From Symsagittifera roscoffensis (taxonomy: Eukaryota; Xenacoelomorpha; Acoela; Convolutidae): DNA of 64,000 nt. The notes below the pieces were generated by a model that worked only from the letters and a program-made list of their open reading frames with translations, was not told the DNA's origin and ran no database searches. Positions 1 to 11,514 of the stretch are shown here, one piece after another. The position numbers and the translations under genes were made by a program. The DNA lies in contig NC_087066.1 of assembly GCF_963678635.1 (NCBI RefSeq), positions 12,880,517 to 12,944,516 of the forward strand, in the 5' to 3' direction. Numbering within the stretch: the stretch's first letter is position 1; each line of letters starts with the position of its first letter.

Positions 1-378
1 CTCGAAACGCCTCCTACACTCGCAATTGGACTAAATGGAGAGGAGTTGGCCAACTTCAAAAAGTTTGATGAAGTTAATAAAAATGGCGATAAAATGGTGA
101 TCGGAATTGACCGAGATTTGAAGTCTCGGTCAAAAGACATGCGATTATCTGCCTATCCACACTTGAAGGTTCCCCAACATTCCAGTTGGTTGCAGTGGCA
201 CAAGAGTCAACCCGTCCTGTCCGGATCTCATAGGACCACTTGTCTCAATCAATGGAACGGGCTGCGTTACGATGTGCAGCGTTTTAAAGAGAAACCCTTC
301 ATATGTGCCAGATATACAATCTCAAACAAGCCGAAAGATGAACTGAGATGTAAGCCAATTGTTAGTTTGCTCTCGTAA
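1..378 (+). CDS. C-type-lectin-like domain, last exon (partial)
   Basis: Open from base 1 to a TAA at 376-378; the upstream part of the gene is outside the window. The encoded segment is the second half of a C-type-lectin-like domain: LAIGLNGEEL, a variable loop, then CLNQWNGLRYDVQRF and the closing PFICAR strand typical of the fold. It aligns with two other exons here (LASGFNEYEM at 11.6 kb and LAVGINDEEL at 26.0 kb), so these are paralogues. The canonical WND calcium/sugar motif is not seen, so carbohydrate binding cannot be assumed. The tail after the domain is short and shows no membrane segment, which differs from the paralogues at 11.5 and 48 kb. An AATAAA at 647-652 could be the polyadenylation signal. 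Confidence 0.7.
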   Translation, partial: LETPPTLAIGLNGEELANFKKFDEVNKNGDKMVIGIDRDLKSRSKDMRLSAYPHLKVPQHSSWLQWHKSQPVLSGSHRTTCLNQWNGLRYDVQRFKEKPFICARYTISNKPKDELRCKPIVSLLS

Positions 379-646
379 TTTTTGCTCCGAGCGCGAAGCG
401 GGAAGGCACTTAGGCTTCCAGGTTTATTTTTCCGGTGCGTTCCTATCTTCAGGGGTGTTGTAGTCGAGTACTTTGTTTAGAGGGCTGATCTCTTGCGGGC
501 CTTACAAAAGACTCCCCCTCTGTTGGAGTTTAATTGCAACAGACGTATTTTGAGCATGCTTGCATTTTAAATACCCGTTATATTTATAAAAGCGAGCTAG
601 CGAGCGTAGTGTTATACTAAGAATTGTCTTTTTTTAATTAGTCGCA

Positions 647-652
647 AATAAA
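647..652 (+). promoter_or_regulatory. candidate polyadenylation signal of the first lectin gene
   Basis: AATAAA lies 269 bases after the stop codon of the 1-378 exon. Position and strand fit; use is inferred. Confidence 0.35.
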
Positions 653-705
653 AGAGGGCATTGAATGTGCTCGTTTTTGCTGCATAGCATGTGTTTTATA
701 GCAAA

Positions 706-1018
706 TTACATTACGAGGCCAAACTGTGCATTCTCTGCATTGTAAGCGGAATCCGCAACAGGCCAAAATCAGATTTGTTGCGGATTCCGCTTTGGCGAAA
801 TCCACTTACTGTTGCAGAATCCAGAACAACTAGCTATATTTGCTTATTGCGGAATCCGCAACAAAACAAATGTGCCGACAAAGTTTACGTTACAGGTATA
901 TGTATGCGGAATCCACTTACATTTTGAAACATATTTTAAGACTTGTCTCTGAAATCCAGGAACATACAGACACAAAAGTGTGCTCCTATCCAGTGCACAG
1001 TTTGGCCTCGTAATGTAA
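706..1018. mobile_element. MITE-like element with perfect 25-bp inverted ends
   Basis: Bases 706-730 and 994-1018 are perfect inverted copies of each other (core CATTACGAGGCCAAACTG). Flanking TA dinucleotides would fit a Tc1/mariner-type insertion but are too short to prove it. The inside holds several copies of the palindromic block GCGGAATCCGC in both orientations (about 747, 780, 848 and 905). No coding capacity. Confidence 0.6.
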
Positions 1019-2575
1019 AAGCATGTCAACAATATCCTGCTTTTTTAGCGGCTTCTACTAAAGTTAAGCTACAAAATCACATGGAGTAAGCGCGAGGACG
1101 AGAAACTCATAATCTCTTAGTCAGTAATTTGATTCTGACTCATAGAAAATCATTATTTTTCAAGATCTTTTTTTTTTGCTTTGTCTTTTTTCCTTTGTTT
1201 GTTTTTTTTTAGATCTGTTTTTGCCGTTTTCTTGCTTGTTCTTACAAAATGCAACATCGCCTCTGTGTCGATTTTTTCTAAAACTTTGGTTATACATTAA
1301 CCTGCTCTGTTTTGGTATACTTTGCTGAAACTGTGTCGACCTATGCAATATCGCCTTAGTAGCCTCATATTGCGTCATTTAGTGGTAAAAATATGATTTT
1401 TTTCTGAGGGCAACTTACAAACCTTGAGTTTTTTCATTGTTCCGACCATTGAAAATGGGGACAAACTTTGTATTCGGGTGTAGTTTAACTTTTTTGTTTT
1501 GTTTTCCATGCAAAATAAAGTACCACAAGTAATCATCGGTCTGGGTTGAGTGATATATCATATTAAAGCCCTTTCAGTCGTTATTCGAATCACATTAGAA
1601 AATTCCCAACAATTTTTCTAGTGTCGAAAAAAGCGGTTTAAAATTTTATATTATCACTTATATCTCAAATTGCCTTAATTTTAACAGAAAAGTGTCCATC
1701 ATGATTTTTTCTACAAATTCAAAGAGCTTGAAAGTTGAAGATTTTTGAAAAATCAATCGGTTTTCTTTTCAGTTCCTTTGCACTGTTTTTCAACTGTCAG
1801 TTGGCTATGTTTTAGTTTTTATAACGATTGTTTTTGTTTTTCTAATCAATTTTCTACCAAAACTGTTTTCCAATTTGCCTGTTCTACAATGAGTGACGCA
1901 GATGTCTAAGTTTTACTTTTTCATTCAGATCCTTTCATCACACCACGTAGAAAAATACTAATTCGAAAAACCTTTTTTTTCTAAAATTTTTTGAGACTAT
2001 AATTTGAACATTCATTGCTCTTTGCTTTTTAATCTTTGTCAAGTAATCTTTGCTTTTTAATCTTTGAACACTATGTTTGAATACAACGCGACCCGTTTTT
2101 TTGCAAACTATAGTTTTCAGAATTCGATTACAGTCCAGTTCTGTTTTTTGCTAACTGAAAGTTTTGGGCTAGTTCAGTTTATTTTCTGTCTGCTTATTGT
2201 TTTCGGTTTAGTTCCGCAGAAGGGACTTTTTTGAAAATTTGGCTTTTTTCTAGCATAATGGCTTTTTGCTAGCCTTACGAAAACTCTTTGTCATTTTTCT
2301 TATGGTGCACGTAGTTTTATTCTGAATATTTTGAGCTTTTGTTGCAATTTTTATTTTGTTGCAATTTTTTTAATGGTTTTTTTTCAGTTATTTTTTCATT
2401 TTTTTCCATTTGATATTAAGTCCAGGCATTCACTTTTGTATCCCAAGTGGAGCGAAGCTCAGTTTCCCCTCCATGAAAAAATTTGATTCCCAACCGAAAG
2501 AAACAACTGTTTAACAAGGCAACAATGACGGTTGTTAAATAACAATTTCGAGTACTCATTTTCTGTGCTTGATGT
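1019..2575. other. AT-rich noncoding DNA with a degraded repeat
   Basis: No supported gene. Around 1665-1830 is a divergent copy of the repeat also seen at 27.6-28.5 and 32.0-32.5 kb, recognisable by AAAGTGTCCATCATGATTTT and CAACTGTCAGTTGGCTATG. The rest is poly-T-rich sequence with nothing recognised. Confidence 0.4.
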
Positions 2576-2764
2576 CAAAATTTTCAAAAAAGTGCCTAAA
2601 AACGCCTTTTTTGGCCTGTTTTTTCAAAATTATGCCTGCGACGCAAAACAAATTGGCTAAAACAAGATCTTTTTAGTGCTTTGGGAGAGCTCGGAAAATC
2701 AATTCAACTTTCGAATTATTTTTGAAAATCCGCCCCCCTCGAGAAATTCCTAGATCCGCCCCTG
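2576..2764 (-). mobile_element. truncated hAT-type MITE
   Basis: On the minus strand it begins CAGGGGCGGATCTAGGA and continues through GAGCTCTCCCAAAGCAC and the GCGCCGCAGGC-like block, as in the complete copies at 27912-28332 and 34273-34684. The other terminus is missing. Confidence 0.65.
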
Positions 2765-2919
2765 TGATGAAGCCTATCAACAAAAATAATTAAATACGTG
2801 CACCAGTCATCATCTGTGTTGTAACACAAACAGCGAAGGCATCGCAAGAGTTACAAATTGCTACAAAGTTGCAGAAATAACTGCCCTGTCTTAAGAAAGG
2901 AAGCGAAAAAACAGCAGAT

Positions 2920-3310
2920 ATTGGCCCATTAATGTACTGGGGGTTGATAGACAAATTTAGAAAAAATATTTGTAAACCAATATTGTCCTTCATCAAAGAA
3001 CACAATGCTATCATAGCAGATCAATTTGGTTTCAGTAAAAACAATTGTATCCATCATACAGTTATTCGTCTTGCTAAACTTCTGAAAAACAAACAGCTTT
3101 TCTTCATTGATTTGCTTTAGTTAAAGCGATTCATTTTTGCCTAGAAAAAGGTGCATATGGTTTTGGGAAAAAATTCAACAATTTCATATCAAGTTATTTG
3201 AGACGTAGACTACAATATGTAGAAAACTCGAAAGAATGTTCTAGTAAACGAAAAGTAGTGTTCGAGCTCCACAGGGCTCAGTTCTGGCCCTTTTTTTAAA
3301 TTATAAGATC
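2920..3310 (+). pseudogene. LINE (non-LTR retrotransposon) reverse transcriptase fragment
   Basis: A short decayed piece of a Jockey/CR1-like reverse transcriptase. Visible landmarks in order are ADQFGFSKNN (usual form QFGFR), FIDLL (catalytic FxD strand region), SYLRRRLQYVENSKE (usual form YL.NR.Q.V), and in another frame VRAPQGSVLALF, matching GVPQGSVLGPLLF. At least one frameshift and a stop separate these pieces. No 5' ORF, YADD box or poly-A tail was found. Clade assignment is uncertain. Confidence 0.65.
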
Positions 3311-5337
3311 GATTTTCTTTAATTTTGATGCAAATTCTCACAAATTTACAGAACGCAGATAACCGATAGGTGGGAAAGAATCTGTCTATCAGTTCCTTAC
3401 AATCCAAAATCTTGTAGCATTGTAAATCTTGCTGTATTCAAATTTTTTCTCTAGAGGGTGAGAATTTCAGTAATACTAGGTCGTTCGTTTTCTAATTGTG
3501 GAAAATTGCAATCAGCTAAAATCTACCGATTATGAAGCTATTGTGTGTGATATTCTAGCCATGGAAAAATTTGTTTGTGCCATAAAAAAATCTTATTATC
3601 ATTGTTTTTCAAACGTAATCTTGATCATTGAACAAAAATTTTTGACGTTTGAAAGGCTGCTGAGCACTGATATAATTGAAACAACGTAGTTGTCCTAAAT
3701 ATTCAGCAAAGTTTTTTTTAATATTCAAAATAATTACTGGTTGATTATACAAGTTTCAGTTATTTTAGAAGTCAGCAAAGTGTAGTAATGCAAATACTAT
3801 ACTAACTTATGGTTTAACTTAGTTTTCTAACATTTAAAATACCTCTCCCATTTGAATAATTCTTTCAAGATCGGACTCACTTTTTTTCTGCTGCTTTTAG
3901 CCTGCATATTGAAAACAAGTATGTCGCCAGTTAGGCGGACTGGTTTACTGTCTTGTCTTAAAAAGCAGACAGCGCGATGACCCCAGTCTTTTTGCGATTC
4001 TAACAAAAGACTTCTCAATTCTGAATTCTTAATCAAGTAAGACAGGTGCAACACTGATAGATTGCCCTGATCTTTTAAATTGTTGATTTTTTATGCTAAA
4101 AAATCAATAAGTTGCAAATGTCAATTTCATCAAGAGTATGACGAAGAATGGGAAAATGAAGTTTGAAGCATAGAATGCATGTGCATATTTGTCTCAGCCA
4201 ATTAGCTGAGAAAAAAATCATCCGAACCTTCAGAATTTTTATTTTCCCCACTCGCCCAGTCGAGTTCAATTAGTTTCCGTTTTTTATCACAAATTTTTTT
4301 TAAACAAAACGTATAACATTTCTGAACTATGAGAGGTAAGATTCTAATGTTTTCCTTCAACTTGACCTGTAACTTAACCTAAAAACCCCAAGCTTTTTTT
4401 GGTATTTAAGACAGTTGTTCATCCATTTATAACTCATCTATACTTATTTAATCATCTTTTTTAATTTATCTGTTTTTGTAAGTATCATTTAAACTCAAGG
4501 ACCAGATCGACTAGGATCTATGATAAATTTAGTATGAGACATGCTTAATTTTATTTACTAATTGAAACAAAGGAATCTATCATTCGACCCCACGTTTCTT
4601 TAGAAAAAAATTGTGCGATATATTTCAAGTGTAATCGTTTTTTTTTTTAATTGAAAGATGAAAATTTTTTAAACAATTCATTAGTCCTGCAAAAAAAACT
4701 AAATTTGCAAAAAACAACTAGTTAGGATCATTAGTATCATTGTTCTTCAAACGTACGTTTCAACAGAAAACTTGCATTTGAACATAAATTTGAACATAAG
4801 TCGACTTGTACGTTGTAAGTTTGAACATAAAATTGAATGATAACTTCCCAAATGACATGAATCCCAAAATGACATAAAACAAACTTTAAACTTTTCCTAA
4901 ATGGCAGAAATTTCAAATTTTCATTTCAATTCAAACGTTTTCTATCAATTTCGTTTTTTAGCGTTTTGTCAGGAACGAATCATGTGAACAAGATTTTGAG
5001 TTCATTGCTTCCAAATAAAAGGTGAGCGATAATTTCATCAAAAACATTGACCACAAGGAGCTTATCAATAACTGCAAGCTTATGCTTTTCGCTTTTGATA
5101 AAAAATTAGACAATTTTTTCAAGATAAAATGTCAATAAACATTTGAATTGACCGTTTGACTCATATTTCACGAAAAATTTTTTCTCGATTTGTTAATGCA
5201 CTCGTTGCATGAGATTTATGCCATTTGTGAAATTTTTCATTCTTATGCCATTTGGGATTTATGCTATTTGAGATCAAATTGAACATCAATGTAATCAAAT
5301 TAAAGATACAATCGAATTATTTTGATTTAAAAAATTC
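3311..5337. other. AT-rich intergenic DNA, nothing recognised
   Basis: No exon with splice signals, no RNA gene and no clear repeat could be supported. ORFs of about 60-75 codons here lack family similarity. Confidence 0.4.
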
Positions 5338-5432
5338 CAGGCTCCAAAGGCTGGGTACTGACTCAAGTTATGAAATCTGTTTTTCGCAAAATTTCAAGTA
5401 CACTTTCATTATTAAAAAGAATTACCATTGTT
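5338..5432 (+). repeat. about 95-bp direct repeat, left copy
   Basis: Shares CTGGGTACTGACTCAAG-type start, ATGAAATCTGTTTTTC, AAATTTCAAGTACACTT and CATTATTAAAAAGAAT with 10866-10958, with about ten differences. The two copies bracket the decayed BEL/Pao element. Confidence 0.7.
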
Positions 5433-5911
5433 GCAACGCAAATGTAACTAGAGTGTAAATGCATATGAGAGTATAGATGCGTACAAAAACAAGAGTATAA
5501 ATGCTTTTAAAACAAGGACAGATGGCCGATTGGCCTGAGCTACAGTAACGCCGACTATACAGCCTTGTCTGGTGGTGTAGGTTTGAGTCGTTCACCTGAC
5601 CATGAATTAATATTCTAAAAAAGGGGGTTATATCCTTTTTTAACTGTTTTTTGATTCTAATTCGATTCAGCCTTGATTAAGGCTGACCGTCAATAAAATC
5701 AAATTGTCTCAAGGACTTTTTTATGGTTCTTGTGGCTGGCTTGCGTCGATTTGTACCTTTTTCGGGCAGAGTTTTGATTTTTTATGTTATGTCCAACTGA
5801 AAAACGTGCTGATTTATGGAATTTTGGAGAGTTTATTAGCCGATAAATGCTCTCATTAATGTAATCATTTGGATTTTCACTTTTTACTAATTAACGGAAA
5901 ACAGGCGCACA
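5433..5911 (+). repeat. possible remnant 5' LTR of the BEL/Pao element
   Basis: This segment lies directly before a primer-binding-site-like sequence at 5915. It contains an AATAAA at about 5693 and ends in GGCGCACA. No second copy is present because the 3' end of the element is lost, so the LTR call rests on position only. A tRNA-like block sits inside (5519-5605). Confidence 0.3.
5519..5605 (+). repeat. tRNA-derived SINE-like block
   Basis: GATGGCCGATTGG resembles a tRNA A box and, about 50 bases later, GGTTTGAGTCG resembles a B box. Pairing of arms was not established, so this is more likely SINE-derived than a functional tRNA. Confidence 0.35.
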
Positions 5912-5914
5912 TTT

Positions 5915-5932
5915 TGGCGCCACACAAGGGAC
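5915..5932 (+). promoter_or_regulatory. primer-binding-site-like sequence of the BEL/Pao element
   Basis: TGGCGCCACACAAGGGAC starts with the TGG that pairs with tRNA CCA ends. It resembles the lysine-tRNA primer site TGGCGCC...CAGGGAC used by many retroelements. It sits upstream of the gag region, as expected. Confidence 0.5.
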
Positions 5933-6019
5933 CGAAGGGACACCGAGGTCTTTCTCTTCACGACTACTTTCTTTTCACGACAAGGGATCGAAAGGACATA
6001 CAGAAATCTTTTAACGGCG

Positions 6020-6420
6020 TCACGCTCATTTAGCCGAAAGCGAGAGTACCCATGCGTTGGAATATCCGTGCATTGTGCCGACAATAGTGCAGTGGTCCGA
6101 GAGTATCCATTCAGTGGACCGAGTGTACCCATTTGGCCGAAAGTTATCATAGCGTACCCAGTTGGCCGAGGGTCCAGTTGGTCGAGTGTCCAAATAGCCG
6201 AAAGCCATCATAGTGAGCAGCTAGCCGAACTGACTGAAAGTCGCCACAGTGCTCAGTTGGCCGACATTCGTCATAGTGAGCAGCTAGCAGAATTGGCCGA
6301 AATTCGCCCAGCGATCAGTTGGCCGAAATTCGTCTCAGTGCTCAGTCAGCCGAAAGTTGTCACTGTGCGCAGCTAACCGAATTGGCTGGAAGTATTCAAA
6401 GTGTGCGTTTGGACGAGGAG
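6020..6420 (+). repeat. degenerate minisatellite in the BEL/Pao leader
   Basis: About twelve loose copies of a roughly 27-base unit around AGTTGGCCGAAATTCGTC and CATAGTGAGCAGCTAGC. Copies diverge substantially. A + strand frame reads through part of it with repeated SEQLAELAEIR-like peptides, but there is no evidence that it is translated. Confidence 0.6.
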
Positions 6421-6719
6421 CCTGTTAGTCGATAGACGACAGAGCAGACTGGCGGAAGAGAGGCCTGTTCAGCTGTTCTGATTGTTGACTTTTGGTCAAA
6501 GTGGAGCTGTATTTTTCTCGACATCCGAAGTTTTGGATTTTTCACGGTGTCGCCAATCTCCATTTGAAACTGTAAGACTCGAATAGTTTAAAATTCTCAT
6601 ATTGTTCTATAATTTTACTTACGCTGTCCAGTATGTTAAAAATTTCTTCACAAGCTAGCACCAGGTAGTTTTTTTTCAATACTCAAAATTTTTGGGCAGT
6701 TTCGTTGAACTGAAAATTT

Positions 6720-7950
6720 TTACAATCTGTACCTAGATGAACTTGAGGATAATTCATCTGAGGTTAGCGAGAAGGTAGCGGAAAGTAACACGACAGAAGT
6801 TGGTCAATCTATTTCAAAAATTGCAACCGATCGGACTAATGCTTGGGTAGACTCTTATTTCACAGGCACCTCCTGATAGTGCTAGTGCGCTAGGTATGCT
6901 GGCCTTCACTCCTGTACCAGTTCGTCGAAACCGACAAGTTGCGCCAACCTCGTCCATGCAAGTAACACAATTAATGGTTTTAACCATGGGCACACAGCAT
7001 TGAGTGACCCTGGAATCCATAGTCATGGACATCGGGCTATGCTTCAATTCGGCACTGCAAACCTTTTGCCATTGCAAGCTTCTGTTCCATCTTTTTCACT
7101 CTCAGTTAACAATATGCATTCTAGTGTACACCTGTTACCACCATCGTCAGCTGTTTCTTTACAGACCATGAGTTCAAACATAACTAATGATAGTTTTGCC
7201 AGCGGGCAACCGGAATAATTACCTGTCCCAATGTTACCGGCACAGCCCGGTACTAGTTTTTTCTCTTTGTCACCTGCATTTGCTAGTGGTGACTTCTCGT
7301 CTTCTGGAGTAAACCCACGGCCGGTTTTCTTTTCGGCACCTCATTGCCATGCGGCGCCAGTTCAGACGCAACATAATATTACCATTGTACCGCATACTGT
7401 GTCTTCTAATATCAACGATTACTATACAAGTGATGCAAACTTATGGCGATTGGCTGCTGCAACTCCAATATTCACGCCCGCTCAGTGTTTTAATACTGGA
7501 AGCGTTTTTGCTAATTTGACAACTGTTGCCCCACCGTGTATCACAGCTAATTCGAACCAAGGTTGTTCATCGGATCGACCTCTCTCCGCTCGTGAATTAG
7601 CGGAAGTATTAGTGCATAGCCGCAAAGACTATCTTCCTGAATGGAAAAACGCCCAGTTCGACGGCAACCCGTTAATCTGGCACGAATGATTGGCTCAGTT
7701 TAAGTCCACCGTTGATTCCACTGTTCTCACCATTGATAAGCAACTGACATACTTAAAAACACTTGTCACAGGCAAAGGAAAAACCGCAATTGCGGAATTT
7801 AGTTATAGTGGCGTTATGTACTAGGATGCACTGGCCACTTTGCAACGGAAATTCTGGCAAACACACGCTATCGTTGGTGCGCATCATGATAAGCTGAATA
7901 CTTTTCCTCCACTTAAGATGCACATTGTTCTAGAGCTAAAAAAATTCCCG
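6720..7950 (+). pseudogene. BEL/Pao gag remnant
   Basis: Acidic and Ser/Thr/Pro-rich N-terminal pieces are followed by the conserved BEL gag block: LPEWKNAQFDGNPLIWHE, then after a stop FKSTVDSTVL and QLTYLKTLVTGKGKTAIAEF, and after another stop LATLQRKFWQTHAIVGAH and TFPPLKMH. This matches the DUF1759 layout. Stops at 7216-7218, 7687-7689 and about 7822-7824 break the reading. The zinc-knuckle region that should follow is largely deleted. Confidence 0.8.
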
Positions 7951-8334
7951 AAGCCAGAGTGCGATAGCACACATGATATCTTGCTCCATGGAGCCGAAAA
8001 AATATTTCCTCGAAAGGAAAATACAAATGCCTCGAAAAAGCTGGAACAAACAAGTCCAAGGAGAATACAAACACTTCCACCCACGCCGCTGTTAGTGATG
8101 TACCTTGAATCGTCTAAAGGGTTGTTGCTGATTGCAACACTTGGCGTGTCTTCGGATGTAACCAGTCTCCTGAAGTTGGTTCTTTGTGATAGTGCATCAA
8201 CTCTCTCTTGGTTGTCTTCGTCACTCGTTAATCGTCTCGGCTTAATAGGGGAGCCCGTTATTTTGTCAGATAAAGGTTTCAATGCAACCACCGTTGTTGA
8301 GAATCAGAGGGTCAAGTTTACAGTTTCCTACTAG
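7950..8334 (+). pseudogene. BEL/Pao protease remnant
   Basis: LLHGAEKIFP is the usual BEL sequence ahead of the protease. The protease follows as SSKGLLLIATLGVSSD, CDSASTLSWLSSSLVNRLGL and then PVILSDKGFN. The catalytic DSGS/DTGS motif reads DSAS, so the second catalytic-loop residue (Gly) is replaced. The frame ends in TAG at 8332-8334. Confidence 0.75.
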
Positions 8335-8399
8335 CCGATTAATTCCCTCCTAGTCGTATTCTCTCTGTGTGCAGATATTAAAGACAATATTCGACTTGG

Positions 8400-9790
8400 C
8401 TCCGAATAATCAATATTGTTGATTTGCAGAATACATATCCACAATTAGCACCTATTAAGCCCACTCAATATACTTATGAGGACGTTGAAGTTATTATAGG
8501 ACATGACTACTACCACACCGCTGGAATCAATGAGTTCATCTTGGGAGATGATAATAACACACCGTGTTCTGTTCGCCTACCGATCGGTTGGACCTTAAGT
8601 GGTCCGTTGCCGCCGTCCGTTGGTTCTACTTCTTCGTATTTCAAATGTGTTGTTGAAATTTCCTCTTTGACTGACCAGATAAAGTCTTGGTACGAGTTGG
8701 AGTGTTTTGATGCTTTCAAACAAGTCTATGCCCGTTCCGCCGCGGATAAACATGCTTTATTTATCCTTAATTCTGAAACCAGTCACGATGTCGAAAGATA
8801 CATTGTGCTTATGATTTGGATTGATAGTAATGTCAGTCTGCCAAACAATTATGACTCGTCACTCGCTCAATTTAAATCATTGGAGAGAATGTTGAGTAAA
8901 GACGCTGAACTGCGCGAAAGATATGCAGACACAATTAGAGAGGAAATTAAGAAAGACTATGTCGTTACTGTCGAACCGCATGATCCACGTAAGCGTTCCG
9001 ATCGCGAGTGATATCTTCCGCACCATCCCGTCGTAAATCTGGAAAAGCCGGGTAAGGTGCGGGTAAAGTCCTTAATGGGGCTTCTAAGATTCACGCCACA
9101 TCCTTAAATGAGTCCTCATTGGTTTGTTCCGACCTACTCTGAAGTTTCATTTTTGTTGTTTTTTTTGCGATTCCGTCAACACAAGTACGCCGTCTCCGCT
9201 GATATAGATGGTATGTTCCTCCAGGTAGCATTCCACGCCCGCGATCAATTTTCGCTCCGTTTTTTGTGGCGGGAGGATACCACTTTTGATGTGGTAGTTC
9301 ACCAGTTCACTCGCCATATATTCGGCGCACGGGATTCGCCTACATGAGCCAATTTCGCGTTAAGAAAAACAGCACTTGATACAATGTCCAGATGCCCTGA
9401 GGCCGCATCAGTCGTAAACGAAAAATTTTACTTGGACGATTACTTGGATTCGTTCGAAAACGCTACACATGCTATCAAAACTAGCCGTGATTTTTTCGTT
9501 ACTTAAGTTGGGAGGATTTAATTTGACTGAATTTGTCAGTAAAGCTGATGAAATTACTTCAGCAATGAACCCCGAGGATTGCGAAATCTCGTCTTCACCC
9601 ATCAAGGAAATATGTAATGGCGCCGAACAATCATCACACGTCATAGGTCTTAAGTGGGACCATGTGAAAGACACATTGATTGTTAGCAGAGGCGTGGATC
9701 GTCCTATCGATGAGGCAATAACTCAACGAACCGTCTTGAGTTTCTTCTCTTCTGTGTTTTGGTTTAGCAGCTCCATACACAATTAGGGTC
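8400..9790 (+). pseudogene. BEL/Pao reverse transcriptase remnant
   Basis: IIGHDYYH, LPIGWTLSGPLP and SLTDQIKSWYELECF are the BEL linker between protease and polymerase. After a frame break come VSADIDGMFLQVAF, LRFLWRED and RHIFGARDSPT, and then in another frame FYLDDYLDSFENATHAIKTS, which includes the catalytic YLDD. LLKLGGFNLTEFVSKADEI follows. At least four frame changes or stops occur, so it is inactive. Confidence 0.85.
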
Positions 9791-9810
9791 CGGCTTTTGC
9801 TCAAAGATAT

Positions 9811-10863
9811 TTGGAAAATCAGTGCCCAAAGTTGGGACGACGAATTGCCGGAAGACATAAGAAAAAAATTTCTCGAGTGGAACTCTGGTCTCCCTCTCTT
9901 AGGGAAATTGAATATTCCCCGCTGTTACTTCACAGAACTTGGATCAAATTGAGCTCCACATGTTCGGTGATAGCTTGCAAGATGTTTTCTATGAGGTTGG
10001 ATTTTTGCGTGCGCGACTCGAGTTTGCACAAAACTCAAATATTCTTCATCCTTGGTAAATTTCGCGTTGCGCCCATGAAAGCGCTATCTATACCGAAGCT
10101 AGAGATTCAATCTGCTCTGCTCGCCACACGACTGAAAGATGATATACTGACAGCCCGTACTGTCAGCTTGAATCATGTCTACATGTGGACAGATAGTACT
10201 ACAGTTTTGCAGTGGCTAAACTACAGTGAAAAATTACCTGTATTCGTCGCTAACCGTGTCGGCGAGATCCTCCAATTGACCACTATTGATGAGTGGCACC
10301 ATGTTTTGAGCGGCGATAGTCCAGCTGATACCGTTACGCGGGGGATTTCTTTGGAAGCTCTCAAGGATAGCAGCTGGGTTATTGGTCCGAGCATTCTCAG
10401 GACTACTGATTGGCCGTTTACACCCGACGAACGTGTGATCAATAAAATTCGTTTGAAGGGTCCTTCTTGTGATGTTGATAATTGCTTGGAGACATCATCT
10501 TCCTCCGTCACCGATTTCACATCCATCGAACATCCCGAACACGGGTTCAATTGGGAAAGGTTCAGTTCCTTTATGAGATGTAAAAGAGAAGTCGCCTTTA
10601 TGTTGAGGATGCTGCTTTCAAGCATTTCCGCGGTAAGGACTTACGAATCGCCGACCCGACTGAACTTGATATTGCAGAAAACGAACTGATTCATCTTGCT
10701 CAGATGGAATCCTTCCCCGTTGATTTGAAAACACGCACCTCTGGCAAGCCTTTTAAGAATAGCAGTAAAATTGCCACATACTCGTTGTTTATCGGTCCGG
10801 CTGGTATCATTCGTTCCACCGGCCGGATCGTTTACTTAATGAGCATCGATTTTGATCATAACT
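9811..10863 (+). pseudogene. BEL/Pao RNase H and integrase N-terminus remnant
   Basis: Conserved pieces are RVAPMKALSIPKLEIQSALL, VYMWTDSTTVLQWL (RNase H Asp), FVANRVGEIL, DEWHHVLSGDSPADTVTRGI and DSSWVIGPS. After a frame change, ELIHLAQMESFPVDLK and GPAGIIRSTGRI begin the integrase. The DDE core is absent because the element stops here. Confidence 0.8.
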
Positions 10864-10865
10864 AG

Positions 10866-10958
10866 GTTCCAAAGGGTGGGTACTGACACAGTTTATGAAA
10901 TCTGTTTTTCCCAAAATTTCAAGTACACTTCATTATTAAAAAGAATCTCCATTGATAA
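10866..10958 (+). repeat. about 95-bp direct repeat, right copy
   Basis: Second copy of the 5338-5432 repeat, beginning two bases after the last recognisable integrase codon. No similarity continues past 10958. Confidence 0.7.
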
Positions 10959-11514
10959 TACAAAATTCAGTTTTTTTTAGAAATCAGAGAACTGTGCGAT
11001 CTAACTTAAACGTTGTTTTTTTTTCGTTATAAGACTTATAGTAATTTTTTTTCCTTATAAGACTTATCGTTATAGTAGATACCTTAATCGGTCAACATTC
11101 GATTAAATTGTGGTCGCAACTTGTTCTTTTCACACGCGGAAAGAAAAAGTTTTCATGCTGAACTAATTTTTTTAAAAGAAACTATAAAGTTCACAATATT
11201 TGGTTGCGTTGTTTTTTCTCCAGTATAGTTGTAAATAGCTAGGCCAAAAGGTAGATACTTGTTAGCCTGAAACAACTAGCTATCCGTATGCAGTGAACGA
11301 TCATGCTTTTTTCTACACTCTCGACAGATTAGAACTAGAAGTAATAACATTTTCCTTCCTCCTGTCCCCTCCCTGCAACTTTTTGTCGCGACTGTAAGTG
11401 TGGTTATAAATCGTCTATTCTTGTTTTTCAAGGTCTTTGTACTTTCATAATTTTTTCAAGTTCTTACAGGAATTAGTTAATCTTTTTTATAAATATGACT
11501 TGTTTTTGTCTTAG
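10959..11514. other. noncoding, probable intron end
   Basis: AT-rich with no ORF of note. It ends in a T-rich tract and TTAG at 11514, the splice acceptor of the lectin exon that follows. Confidence 0.4.

Larger units (their letters stand above)
5433..10863 (+). mobile_element. decayed BEL/Pao LTR retrotransposon, 3' truncated
   Basis: In order on +: putative LTR, primer site, leader with minisatellite, gag (DUF1759-type), aspartic protease (A17/DUF1758-type), reverse transcriptase, RNase H and the start of integrase. Many stops and frameshifts break it into pieces. It ends abruptly within the zinc-finger end of integrase at about 10863, immediately before a copy of the 95-bp repeat. No 3' LTR is present. 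The element cannot be autonomous. Confidence 0.85.

Noticed and set aside
1160-1378. Lys/Arg-rich minus-strand ORF of 72 codons
   Set aside because: Product of a poly-T/poly-A stretch; no conserved features.
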